A DNA stretch of 33,864 nucleotides, from positions 1 to 33,864 of the forward strand of contig PJAB01000215.1 in assembly GCA_002887195.1 (NCBI GenBank). Reading direction: 5' to 3'. The DNA comes from Chrysochromulina parva (taxonomy: Eukaryota; Haptophyta; Prymnesiales; Chrysochromulinaceae). The notes under the pieces are model-generated. The model was not told where the DNA came from. It made no database searches and was given only the letters and a program-made list of their open reading frames with translations. Below are positions 16,057 through 24,536 of this stretch, one piece after another. The translations under genes were made by a program, and so were the position numbers. Numbering within the stretch: position 1 is the stretch's first letter; each line of letters begins with the position of its first letter.

Positions 16057-17448
16057 ATGGCAGTGATGGCCAAGACCGTCGGAACGCCACAGAAGCCCCC
16101 AACGAGCGCTAACACCAAAGTCACCAGTGGTGGCAAGATCAAAGCCACTATTGACGGAACTACCTACCGCCAGATTGTCGCCGACATTGAGGCCAAGTCT
16201 ACGCCACAGTACTCGCCACCCAATGAGCTGGGCATCTCGATTGCGGGCAGCGCTTTCCTCGAGGAGAACAAGGCCAGGCCAGGCGTAGTCTGTCTGCCAT
16301 CCGGTCTGCAGTACCGCGTACTCAAGAGCGGTGCAGCAACTGCCAAATCGCCCCTCCGGTCCACCGAGTGTGATGTACACTACCGCGGGAAGCTCATCCC
16401 AGCTGAAGGTGGTATTGAATTCGACAGCAGCTACAAGCGCAGCAAACCCGCCACTTTTGCCCCCGGTAATGTGATCCAGGGCTGGACGATTGCGCTACAG
16501 CTCATGGGACAAGGCGACAAGTGGGCCATCTTCGTGCCGCCTCACATGGCGTACGGCGATGCAGGCCGGCGTGATGAAAACCGCGGCCAGTACATTCCTG
16601 CGGGCGCCGTCCTCTGCTTTGAGATCGAACTGGTCTCGGTTCACGGCACGGGCAAACCACGGCCTGCTCGGCCTCCCAATTCTATCAAGCCGCCACCGTC
16701 AGATGGCTCGTACATCGCCGCCAAGACCTTCGACGGCGCTCGGACTGGTTACGTCTTCACGACGCGCGAACATGGGGCAGGCTACTATCGCGACTCGCAG
16801 GCCGTGGAGCAGGACATATCAGAGATGCATGCGAACCCGACAGAGGAAGTGCCGATGATGGCCACGGGCGGAGCCGATCATGCCACGGACCCTCGATCAG
16901 TGCTCGGCGACCTATCGAACCAGAGCGACGGGGGGGTTGAGGTGGAGTCGTCGGGGCTTTTCGGGCGTGCGCCAATGAAGAAGACTAGCGCCAAGGAGGC
17001 TGGCCTTTCGGCTCTCAAGCTCGCGGCTGACGAGATTGCACGGCCACCGCCTCCACTCCAGCCGGCCGCACCGCCGCAGCCACCTCCTCAACCTCCCCCC
17101 GAGCTCATGGCAAGGATGGTCTCAGTTACAAATCCTCAGGACGACTCAGGCGCTGTGACGGGCCGATCGACCAAGAGCACCGCCCGCCGGCGCAGAACCG
17201 GCACTCCAGAAGAGCTGGCGCTGCGCGAGCAGCTCGCCGAGCAGATGTGGCTTACCAAGGCGACAGTCGGCGCGCTCGAGACGTTGCTGCTGCGGCTAAG
17301 GCTGCCAACGCTCAAGCACGCGCTGAACGACCTTTCGCTGCCAAGTGATGGCAACAAGGATGAGCTCGCAGCACGCCTGATCAACGCCATGTCCGAGCTC
17401 ACCCCTAGAGATCCAAACATCCAAAAAGAGTGGCGGGGCATCCGCTGA
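16057..17448 (+). CDS. FKBP-type peptidyl-prolyl isomerase with SAP-like C-terminal domain
   Basis: This is a 463-residue protein. The frame opens upstream only through TTG, so the ATG at 16057 is used (a second is at 16066). Residues 67-195 form an FKBP domain preceded by the FLEENKARPGV linker seen in Mip/FkpA-type FKBPs. Active-site positions are present: VHYRG (Tyr), EFDSS (Phe-Asp), NVIQGW (Val-Ile, Trp) and MAYGD (Tyr). Residues about 224-246 carry an F-x-GAR-x-GYVF...GAGYYRD motif that I recall from other algal proteins. A Pro-rich linker follows, then about 385-455 a basic RRRR patch, a helix and LRLPTLKHALNDLSLPSDGN, which reads like a SAP DNA-binding helix-turn-helix. FKBPs speed cis-trans isomerisation of Xaa-Pro bonds. 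The tail suggests nuclear, chromatin-linked action (inference). Confidence 0.88.
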   Translation: MAVMAKTVGTPQKPPTSANTKVTSGGKIKATIDGTTYRQIVADIEAKSTPQYSPPNELGISIAGSAFLEENKARPGVVCLPSGLQYRVLKSGAATAKSPLRSTECDVHYRGKLIPAEGGIEFDSSYKRSKPATFAPGNVIQGWTIALQLMGQGDKWAIFVPPHMAYGDAGRRDENRGQYIPAGAVLCFEIELVSVHGTGKPRPARPPNSIKPPPSDGSYIAAKTFDGARTGYVFTTREHGAGYYRDSQAVEQDISEMHANPTEEVPMMATGGADHATDPRSVLGDLSNQSDGGVEVESSGLFGRAPMKKTSAKEAGLSALKLAADEIARPPPPLQPAAPPQPPPQPPPELMARMVSVTNPQDDSGAVTGRSTKSTARRRRTGTPEELALREQLAEQMWLTKATVGALETLLLRLRLPTLKHALNDLSLPSDGNKDELAARLINAMSELTPRDPNIQKEWRGIR

Positions 17449-17940
17449 GCACCGTGCTCAGGCCGCCGGCCAGACGCATGCCGCACCGAAAGGAAAGAAG
17501 ACGATGCGGGTGCTATCTGTGGGAATGAGCATGGAGCATGGCTCGAGAGCCAAAGTGACTCATCGGGCCCGGGACATGCTCCATGCTCCACACGAGAGTA
17601 TCATGGTCGGAGTGCACAGACAAGTGCACACGAATCGAAATCCACAGAGGTCAGAGCTCAGAGGGATCCACATCCAGATCACGGTCCCACTTGGTGCTTG
17701 GAGGTCACCGCGCGTCGCTCATCCTTTGTGGACATTCTATTGCCTAATCTGTCCTGTCAACAGCGCCGCGGTGCACTTGGACGTGCGAGTGTGTGAATTA
17801 GAAACAGGACCACACAGTACAGCGGCGCTCATGCAGGCGCGTCCCGGGGGGGGCGCGCTGTGTGTACTCAGGCGGGTCATGTCCCCCCCTTCTATGGAGT
17901 ATTCCCTTTTCATTCAGAGAAGCCCTTTCCTTACGCCGAG
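17449..17940. other. Intergenic region upstream of the FMN dehydrogenase
   Basis: These 492 bp separate two co-directional genes. They hold a 14-bp inverted repeat (17527-17588) and a G-run at about 17844-17853. A 152-codon open frame (17504-17962) overlaps the next gene in another frame and has no recognisable content. The dehydrogenase frame is open back to a GTG at 17860 but has no ATG there. A spliced leader exon cannot be excluded. Confidence 0.4.
17527..17588. repeat. Perfect 14-bp inverted repeat with 34-nt loop
   Basis: GAGCATGGAGCATG at 17527-17540 pairs perfectly with CATGCTCCATGCTC at 17575-17588. It lies 79 bp after the stop of the FKBP gene and about 350 bp before the next ATG. 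A transcript hairpin in the FKBP 3' region or a dyad binding site are both possible. Confidence 0.85.
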
Positions 17941-19230
17941 ATGCTCACGCCGCACGCTCTAGGCGTGCACAACGTGTTGAAATATGTGCGGCCGTGGCTG
18001 CATCCGCTGCTCGACGCACCGTCCCGCTACCGTCTCGCGCGCGCGGTGAACATCGCCGACCTGCGCGAATGCGCGAGGCGACGGGCGCACAAGATGGTCT
18101 TTGATTACATGGATGGATGCGCAGAGGACGAGATCGCCTTCCGCTGGAGCCGGGAGTCGTACGCAAACTACGAGCTCCACTACAACGTGCTCGCTGGGAA
18201 GCAGCAGCCCATCGACTTGAGCACGAGCATAGTGGGCGCACCCGTTGGTGTACCCTTCTTCTGTGCGCCTTGTGCAGGACACCGCATGTTCCACCACGAG
18301 GGAGAGGAGGCGGTGGCCAAGGCGGCGAGCAAGTACGGCGCGCTCTTCTGCTTGTCATCGCTGGCCACGACTAGCATGGAGGACGTGGCCGCGCAACACT
18401 CGGGGCCAAAGCTGATGCAGCTCTACCTGTGGAAAGATCGCGCCCTTGTGCGCGACGTGGTGCAGCGGGCGCGCGAGGCGGGCTACCACGCGCTCGCGCT
18501 CACCGCTGATACGGCGTGGTTTGGAAATCGCGAACGCGATCCGCGAAATGGGTTTTCCGTGCCGCCCAACTATACGCCCCGTCAGGTGTGGCATGCGCTC
18601 AACGCGCCATCATGGAGCCTCGATCTTCTCTCTCACCCACCGTATAAGTATGAGATTGTTGGGGACGAGCGACCCGCAGAGGACATCGGCTCGTACTTTG
18701 CGAATCTGGTCTCCAAGGACTACTCGTGGGACGACGCCGAGTGGCTGCTCGGCGAGTGGGGTGGCCCGACGCTCCTCAAGGGCGTCGTTCGGCCCGACGA
18801 TGCGAAGCGAGCTTTCGCGCTCGGATTTGACGCCGTGTGGATCAGCAACCACGGCGGCCGGCAGCTCGAGACCTCACCGGCGCCTCTCGACGTGCTGCCC
18901 GCGATTCGCGAGGCCGTTGGGCCCGACGCACAGCTCGTTCTCGACGGCGGCGTGCAGCGCGGCACTGACGTGGTCAAGGCGCTCGCGCTCGGCGCGAACG
19001 CCGTCGGCGTGGGCAAGGCGTATCTGTATGGACTTGCAGCTGGCGGCGCGGCAGGCGCGACCAAGGCGCTTGATATTCTGCACCGGGAGACGGAGCTCGC
19101 GATGGGATTGCTTGGCGTAGGCAGTGTGGTCGAGCTGCGCCGCCGTGGGCCGGAACTGGTGCGGCGGCGCTCAAAGTGCCAGCCGTGCGCGTCGCCGTCG
19201 GGGGCGTCAACATTCGATAGAACATTTTAG
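17941..19230 (+). CDS. FMN-dependent alpha-hydroxy-acid dehydrogenase/oxidase (L-lactate dehydrogenase or glycolate oxidase family)
   Basis: This is a 429-residue protein from the first in-frame ATG. It folds as the FMN-binding TIM barrel of the glycolate oxidase/L-lactate dehydrogenase family. Residues that match the family's active site: Y56 (FDYMDG), Y162 (QLYLW), D190 (LTADT), K280 (LLKGV), H304 and R307 (SNHGGRQLE). LVLDGGVQRG (332-341) and AVGVGKAYLYGL (354-365) bind the FMN phosphate. The enzyme oxidises L-2-hydroxy acids such as lactate or glycolate; the electron acceptor (oxygen or a respiratory carrier) cannot be read from sequence. An insert near 208-262 (loop 4) replaces the short loop of glycolate oxidase, as in bacterial LldD-like dehydrogenases. 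The N-terminal 35 residues are extra and partly basic, possibly for mitochondria. There is no peroxisomal SKL-type end, which argues against a peroxisomal glycolate oxidase. Confidence 0.92.
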   Translation: MLTPHALGVHNVLKYVRPWLHPLLDAPSRYRLARAVNIADLRECARRRAHKMVFDYMDGCAEDEIAFRWSRESYANYELHYNVLAGKQQPIDLSTSIVGAPVGVPFFCAPCAGHRMFHHEGEEAVAKAASKYGALFCLSSLATTSMEDVAAQHSGPKLMQLYLWKDRALVRDVVQRAREAGYHALALTADTAWFGNRERDPRNGFSVPPNYTPRQVWHALNAPSWSLDLLSHPPYKYEIVGDERPAEDIGSYFANLVSKDYSWDDAEWLLGEWGGPTLLKGVVRPDDAKRAFALGFDAVWISNHGGRQLETSPAPLDVLPAIREAVGPDAQLVLDGGVQRGTDVVKALALGANAVGVGKAYLYGLAAGGAAGATKALDILHRETELAMGLLGVGSVVELRRRGPELVRRRSKCQPCASPSGASTFDRTF

Positions 19231-19536
19231 CCCGACCGGGACTAAGGTCTAAGCGGGTACGAATCTAGGAAGCGTAAGTGAAAACGGGAGCTGCCAGTTT
19301 AACGGCAGCGCGTGGCGTCATTGAGACTGAGTCCACTGAGTCGAGCTAGCGCTACAGTACGGTTTAGTAGCCATTGCCAAAACAACCGATGAACGAGGCA
19401 GCTCAAAATGGCAGCTCAGTTCAGGATCAGGCCCACGCAACGTACCTCCCCGGCCGTGCACGAAGGCCGGCGCGGAGAGAGACAGTCCTGCGACGATCCG
19501 GTCCGCGGGCCGCCTCGGCCTCGCGCCAAATACGCT
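19231..19536. other. Convergent 3' intergenic region
   Basis: These 306 bp lie between the 3' ends of two convergent genes. No gene, RNA or repeat is supported. Confidence 0.5.
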
Positions 19537-20579
19537 TTACCGGTTCTGCGCCACGCTCTCCGTGGTGCCCGTATGCAGCTCGTGGATGCTCGTTAGGAGC
19601 CCATCACACGCAAGCTTCAGGCCCACCTTGAGCAGCAAGTTGCAAGGGCCCTCAATGGCCACCCGCGGCACGAACCACGGATGTGGCAGCTCAACGCGCA
19701 GGGTAGTCGCGAGGCTGCAGCGCAGCACAGCCTGGCTGCTTTCGAGTGCCGCTCCGCCCTCAGCCCACTCCACATCGAAAGCCATGCGCAGCTTGGCCAC
19801 CTCTAAGGAGCGCAGCGCCCTCTCGTACGGCGTGCCGCCCCCTACAGCGGATGCTGCATCGCCGCCGCCATCCGCAAGCACCGCGCCGTTAGCGCCGCGT
19901 GCAGCCCGGTAGGCTGCGGGGTCGCGCACCAGGTGCGTCGGCTCGACCTCGATGGTGAGCATATTGGCGCGCACCTGCTGGAATGCCCATCGCCAGCGCC
20001 CAGCGAGCTCATGCGGTGCGCCAGCGCTGCCCAAGCTGGTCCCGCCCGCGCCTCTTCCTCCGTGTGACGCATGCACAACCTTCAACGCTAAGGCAGGCAC
20101 GATCTCGAAGTGACGCATGGCATCGGGTAGTGCATCGACGTCGTGCTGCGACGCCCACGTATTGTACCGGTCGACGAGTGGCTCCATAGCAAACGCGAGC
20201 TGGTCAGCTTTGTGCCTAAAGTGCTGGCCGGCAACCAGCCACTCGTACGTGGCGGAGCTGGCCGCCGTCCCAGCGGCTGCTCCGTTCCAGCTGCTGCTCG
20301 ACGAGGCCGACATCGAGCGCTTTCGCAGCGGGAAGGCCCTCGAGGTCGAGGCGTGCGCGAGAAGGCTCTCGAGGTAGCGCGATGGCTCCTCTTTGAGGTG
20401 CCCTAGGGTGCACGTAGCTTCGTGCTCTGCTGAGCATGTGAACAAGCTGAAGTCCTCCAAGCTCGTGCCTCCCGAGGCGACTGCGGACATCATTGGACTC
20501 GGGCCATCCGGCCGACGGCCGCTGGAGAAGAGCTTTGCGAGAGTCGCAGCCGCGCGCTCGATCAGGCTCGACTCGCCGC

Positions 20580-20622
<43 letters not shown>

Positions 20623-21147
20623 CTTGCCGCGACAACTCAAGCTGTTGGCCAACGAGGATGACGGGGCGCTGCCCCCACCTCCGACCCACGATGCGGAGGA
20701 GGCCGTCTTGGGCGAGCGGCTCGGCGTTCCGGTGAAATCGCTGATGGATGCAGTCGCCGCCGGCACCTGAGAGTCTGGCACGTGCAATGGCAGCGACGGC
20801 TGCGACACGGGCCCGAGCGTGTACGTGTTCTCGGCAGAGACGGCGTACTCCCACCAGCCACTGGCCGCGCCGAGGGCCTCGCGGCCGAGCACGGTCGTGA
20901 TTTGACCCTTGCCATCGTGCGCGTCCGAGACCATTTTCCTGACTGTCTTGAAGGGTGCTTGCTCTCCGCCACGCCGGGCCATGATTACAAATGATTGGAT
21001 CGGCCCCGAGCCGCTCGTGCGAGGAGGCTCCCAGGTGAGCTCGACCTGCTGCGTACCGCTGCGCCAGCGGGCCGTCGGCCGCGGCGGCGGGCCGGGCGCC
21101 TTACCCGGTGTCGCAAGCATTGCTTCCCAAAACGCGAGAATCTCCAT
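19537..21147 (-). CDS. Protein with N-terminal fibronectin-type-III-like domain and C-terminal DUF1997-like domain
   Basis: This is a 536-residue protein from the ATG at 21145-21147; the frame extends upstream only via TTG. Residues about 20-122 look like an FN3 beta-sandwich: PPRPTARWRSGTQQVELTWE, then SGSGPIQSFVIMARR, then WWEYAVSAENTYTLGPVSQP. A disordered linker with a 13-serine run (177-189) follows. The C-terminal part (about 255-530) has alternating strands ending in VELPHPWFVPRVAIEGPCN and LLLKVGLKLACDGLLTSIHE, which resembles the DUF1997 family of photosynthetic organisms, proposed to be lipid-binding-like. The DUF1997 call is by memory of the pattern and moderate. No clear targeting peptide at this start; a longer spliced N-terminus could carry one. 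Function unknown. Confidence 0.72.
20581..20620 (-). repeat. GCT/AGC trinucleotide microsatellite, 13 units
   Basis: Thirteen perfect GCT units on the plus strand encode a serine run (AGC codons) on the minus strand within the FN3/DUF1997-like protein linker. The same DNA would encode poly-Leu or poly-Ala in other frames. Uniform codon use suggests replication slippage. Confidence 0.95.
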
Positions 21148-21248
21148 CAGAATATTTGGTTCAAAAACGCCGAGGGGACACAAGGGACCTCACGGATCAC
21201 CGAACCGTAAATAGCACCGGGGACGAGCCTGTTCCGGTACACTTCTGC
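21148..21248. promoter_or_regulatory. 101-bp divergent promoter region
   Basis: This lies between starts at 21147 (minus) and 21249 (plus). It contains GTAAATAG and AATATTTGG patches, the only AT-rich segments nearby. The promoter role is inferred from orientation and spacing. Confidence 0.4.
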
Positions 21249-22715
21249 ATGTTGAGTCTTGACTTGTCGACTTCTTCATGTGGGCAGCGCACGATGTGGG
21301 CAGCGACAGCGGCCGAGGCCGACGTGCGCCGTGCGGCCGCAGAGAGGCAGTCGAGTCACCTGGCCGAGCGGCTCAAGCACGAGCACGCCTCCTACGCCGA
21401 TCTGCTGGCAGAGTACGAGGTTGCTGTTCAAGGCCGCGCATTGTATGCTGCACGGTCAGAGCAGCTGCAAGCCGAAGTGGAGGCGCTGCAACGGGAGGTC
21501 GCCACTGAGCGCGCGCGCGGCATCAGCTTCGAGGAGACGGCCGCTGCGCTCCGTGAAGAAGCCGAAACGCTGCGCAAGGAGCGTCAACGATCCGAGTCGA
21601 CGGCAACCGTCGAGCTCAGCCACCAGGCAGGCCATGCACGCGGCATGGTGTCGCAGCAGGTAGAGGCGGAGGCAGCGCGAGGGCGCGAGCTCGCGGCACG
21701 GCTCGAAGCGGCCGTGCTGGAGGCACGCGAACGCGAAGCGGCCGCCATTGCATCGTTGGAGTCCAAGGTGGCTGCGGCGACCGCCGAGGGTGAGCGGCGC
21801 TGCCGTCAACTGCGACTCCAGCTCGAGCAGGCCCGCGAGTCAGTCGCCTTGCGCGAGCGAGAGGTGGCCGAAGCCGTGCGCCAGCAACGAGCTGCGGAGA
21901 CTGCGGCGCGCATGGCGGCAGAGGCGGAGGTGGCGGTGCGTGCCCGTCTCCCCGAGTTGGAGCGACGCATCGACGAGCTTCGGCCCATCACATCAGAACG
22001 GGATGCGCTCGCCGCACGTGCCGACCAGCTCGCGCGTCTCGTCGACGCGCAGTCCGCCGAGCTACGCCGGCTGCAGGGAAGCAAGGCGAACGCAAAGGCG
22101 GCGATTGCAGCCCTACGGCGGCAGCTCGCTACCGAACGGCAAGCGCACGCGACCGCGGAGGCGCGCACGTCGCATCAGCTGCGCGCGCACGCAGAGGCCT
22201 CCGCTCTGGCCGCGGAAGTGCGGCGCACTCCACGCGGTCGCCGGCGGCGCGTGTACAGCGACGACGAGGACGACGACGAGGAGGACGACGACACTGGCGA
22301 CAGCACTCAGCCGGCGCAGCACAGGACGGCCACAGCCTTGCTGGCAAGTCGACGAGCGTCCGTTGAGCAGCGGGCACGCGCCTCGGCGGTTCGCACCTTG
22401 AATCGCTCCGTGCTTGGCGATATGTTTGGCACCGTCGGCGTGCACTGCGATGACGAAGATGACAGCGAGAGCGACGGAGACGAAGCGTTCGTGACGCCAC
22501 GCCCGACGCAGAACCGAGCATGCAGTGCAAAGCCTGGCACTTCACACGCCACAGAAGCTTCGTGGGCTGAGACGGAGGCGCAATCGCTCACGCTTGCGGC
22601 GCGACTTAAACGCGACGCACAACTCCTCTCTGCCACCCTACGGGTGGGAGCATTGGGTAGCCGGGAGGCTACCTCGGATCCGGCGAGGTTCTATGAGAGT
22701 TCACCCTCCACATAG
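21249..22715 (+). CDS. Long coiled-coil protein
   Basis: This is a 488-residue protein from the ATG at 21249; another ATG at 21294 (MWAATAAEADVRRAA) begins the helical part and is an equally good start. Residues about 16-325 are almost continuous coiled coil: Ala, Glu, Arg, Leu and Gln rich, with no Pro for long stretches except one ELRPITSERD break. This is followed by an acidic linker with YSDDEDDDEEDDD (about 335-350), a segment with LNRSVLGDMFGTVGVH (about 383-398), a second acidic patch (DDEDDSESDGDE), and a C-terminal helix with LTLAARLKRDAQLLSATL. No motor, kinase or DNA-binding domain is present. Such proteins are usually structural, for example centrosomal or ciliary; that is inference. 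Family not recognised. Confidence 0.75.
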   Translation: MLSLDLSTSSCGQRTMWAATAAEADVRRAAAERQSSHLAERLKHEHASYADLLAEYEVAVQGRALYAARSEQLQAEVEALQREVATERARGISFEETAAALREEAETLRKERQRSESTATVELSHQAGHARGMVSQQVEAEAARGRELAARLEAAVLEAREREAAAIASLESKVAAATAEGERRCRQLRLQLEQARESVALREREVAEAVRQQRAAETAARMAAEAEVAVRARLPELERRIDELRPITSERDALAARADQLARLVDAQSAELRRLQGSKANAKAAIAALRRQLATERQAHATAEARTSHQLRAHAEASALAAEVRRTPRGRRRRVYSDDEDDDEEDDDTGDSTQPAQHRTATALLASRRASVEQRARASAVRTLNRSVLGDMFGTVGVHCDDEDDSESDGDEAFVTPRPTQNRACSAKPGTSHATEASWAETEAQSLTLAARLKRDAQLLSATLRVGALGSREATSDPARFYESSPST

Positions 22716-23054
22716 GAGATGATACGACGGATACGCAGATGTGTACGCGTAGTCACGGTATGATTGAGAAGGTTTTAGGATTTAGCTCGTAAGCACATAG
22801 CACTCGTCTGAATAACTACAGGTCGATAAGCGCGGAGGCCGCGGACCGCGCGCGGGCAGCGAGGTTGATGGCTTGATGCGGGGGCGCGGTGAGTTCTCAA
22901 ACGCGGCCTTTTAGTTTTAATTAGATAGCCTTTCGTATAGAGGTACGGAGTCCGCGCGCCTCAGAGACAAACGGACAAAATATCTTCGAAAGATCTGAAT
23001 CAAAGGAACCCCGAGCGGCTTCCCTGAGCTGTCCGGCGCGGCGGCGCACGATCC
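22716..23054. other. Convergent 3' intergenic region
   Basis: These 339 bp lie between convergent genes and are somewhat AT-richer than the coding DNA (for example TTTTAGTTTTAATTAGATAG near 22911-22930). No gene or RNA gene is supported. Confidence 0.5.
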
Positions 23055-24191
23055 CTATCGTCTCACGACGAGATTGCGCACGTCGCATGGGAGCTGCGTG
23101 TACAACTCTTGCGCAGCAGCCCCGTCCGCCAGACGCAGCGCGGCCTCAGAGCGCGCCAGGGCTTTGCTGCCTCCAGCTGCGGACATGGTGATTCCACAGG
23201 TCACATCGTCGGAATGCTCCGCTGCTCTCTTACCTCGGCCGCCCTGCTCATCCTCTGCTTCATCCCCGCTGTCCTCGACCTCGGCAAAGTAGCGAGTGTC
23301 CAAGGGTCCACCGGCCAGGCGCGGCACAAATGGTGGCTTGACCGCCTTTAGTAGCATCTCCTTTTTGCTGAGCGCGGGCACTGTGTGGGTCGGTGGCATA
23401 GAATTTGCAAAGAAGTCGTAGTTCCATACCTCGGCGGCCGACGGGCGGCGTGCGGCGGCGTGTGAAAGGCACGCTGAGAGAAACTCCTTGGCCGGCGTCG
23501 AAAAGGTGAAGTGATTGGCCGGGAAGAAGAGCGGCTCATTTAGGACGCGCTGATAAAGTTCTGGGGGTGCCCCGCCGTGCGGATGACTTGCGAGCAGCAT
23601 GACGTAAAGGCTCGTGCCAAGGGACCAAATGTCGCTCCGGGCATCCTGGCCCTCGCCCAAGAATCCTTCAGGAGCCAGATACTCAGGTGTGCCCAGCAGC
23701 GTGGCAGCACGCGCGCCTCGAGGCAGCTCACGAGCGTAGCCCAGGTCTGCCAGCTTAGCGTAGCCATCTGCCGCAATCACCATATTCTCCGGCTTCACGT
23801 CGCGATGGATGACGGAGTGGTCGTGAAGAGCCTCGAGCGCCAGGGCAGCGCAGCCAATGTAGAAGCGAGCAGCATGCGGGCTGAGAGCTCCCTCTCGGTC
23901 GATGAGACGGCCGACATCGCCTCCGGGACAATAGTCGAGCATCATGTAAACTTCGCCCGGAGCGTTGAACCAGCCAGCGGCCGTCACGACGAACGCCCCA
24001 AAATTGCGCGCGGAAAGTGTCACCTCTCTTGCGACCAGTTCCGCTGTGGAGGCGTCAGTCACTCGGATGGCTTTGAGCACCACTGGCGCTTCGGTTTGCT
24101 CGTCGCCGTTTAAGCGGCAAAGGATGATGCGGCTGCGGGTCGAGTTCTCCAACAACTGCACGGGTTGCATGACACCTTGTTGTGCGCCCAT
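23055..24191 (-). CDS. AGC-type serine/threonine protein kinase with atypical glycine loop
   Basis: This is a 378-residue protein from the ATG at 24189-24191; upstream extension has only GTG. Kinase landmarks: K40 in VVLKAIR (beta-3 Lys), E56 in REVTL (alpha-C), HRDVKPEN (129-136), DLGYA (149-153, DLG for DFG), GTPEYLAPE (167-175), and DIWSLG (187-192). The activation segment and the C-terminal tail starting at KPPFVPRLAGG and DTRYF are those of AGC kinases such as PKA/PKG. The glycine-rich loop (G-x-G-x-x-G) is missing: the matching place reads LLENSTRSRIILCR. ATP binding may be altered, but all catalytic residues are present, so activity is still likely. There is no regulatory cyclic-nucleotide or PH domain; the tail is acidic. 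Upstream signal unknown. Confidence 0.88.
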   Translation of the reverse strand: MGAQQGVMQPVQLLENSTRSRIILCRLNGDEQTEAPVVLKAIRVTDASTAELVAREVTLSARNFGAFVVTAAGWFNAPGEVYMMLDYCPGGDVGRLIDREGALSPHAARFYIGCAALALEALHDHSVIHRDVKPENMVIAADGYAKLADLGYARELPRGARAATLLGTPEYLAPEGFLGEGQDARSDIWSLGTSLYVMLLASHPHGGAPPELYQRVLNEPLFFPANHFTFSTPAKEFLSACLSHAAARRPSAAEVWNYDFFANSMPPTHTVPALSKKEMLLKAVKPPFVPRLAGGPLDTRYFAEVEDSGDEAEDEQGGRGKRAAEHSDDVTCGITMSAAGGSKALARSEAALRLADGAAAQELYTQLPCDVRNLVVRR

Positions 24192-24536
24192 CAAAACTGG
24201 ATTCGATTCACGCTTCGACGCGCACCCGCCCGCGTCCGCCGACGTCCGCCCGTCCGCCCGCGTGACGCTCACAGACGAACTTGGACTTCGGAAAATTCCA
24301 CGAGGGGGCAGACCATCGTGCTAGTGATCGTGCTGTCGGTACAGTACAGTACATGTATCCGGATTACATGATCTAATATAATCAGCATGAAATAGCATCT
24401 ATCGGCGGCCGGTTACCTGTGCGTAGTCAGTAATGACCGGACATCGTTGACAAAGTTTGGGGATTGGGCGGAAGACGGCGCGCTACACACGCGGAGCGTT
24501 TAGAGGGGCCGCGTCAGCCCGTCAGCCCGTCACAGC
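24192..24536. other. Intergenic region between co-directional genes
   Basis: These 345 bp lie upstream of the kinase and downstream of the C5orf34-like gene. They contain an AT-rich patch (about 24338-24400, with GTACAGTACAGTACATGTA and GATCTAATATAATCA) that may hold the kinase promoter. No gene is supported. Confidence 0.45.

Noticed and set aside
17504..17962. 152-codon frame upstream of the FMN dehydrogenase
   Set aside because: It overlaps the start of the dehydrogenase in another frame, contains the inverted repeat and shows no family motif.
20393..20770. Plus-strand frame with poly-Leu run
   Set aside because: It is antisense to the 13-serine tract of the FN3/DUF1997-like gene.
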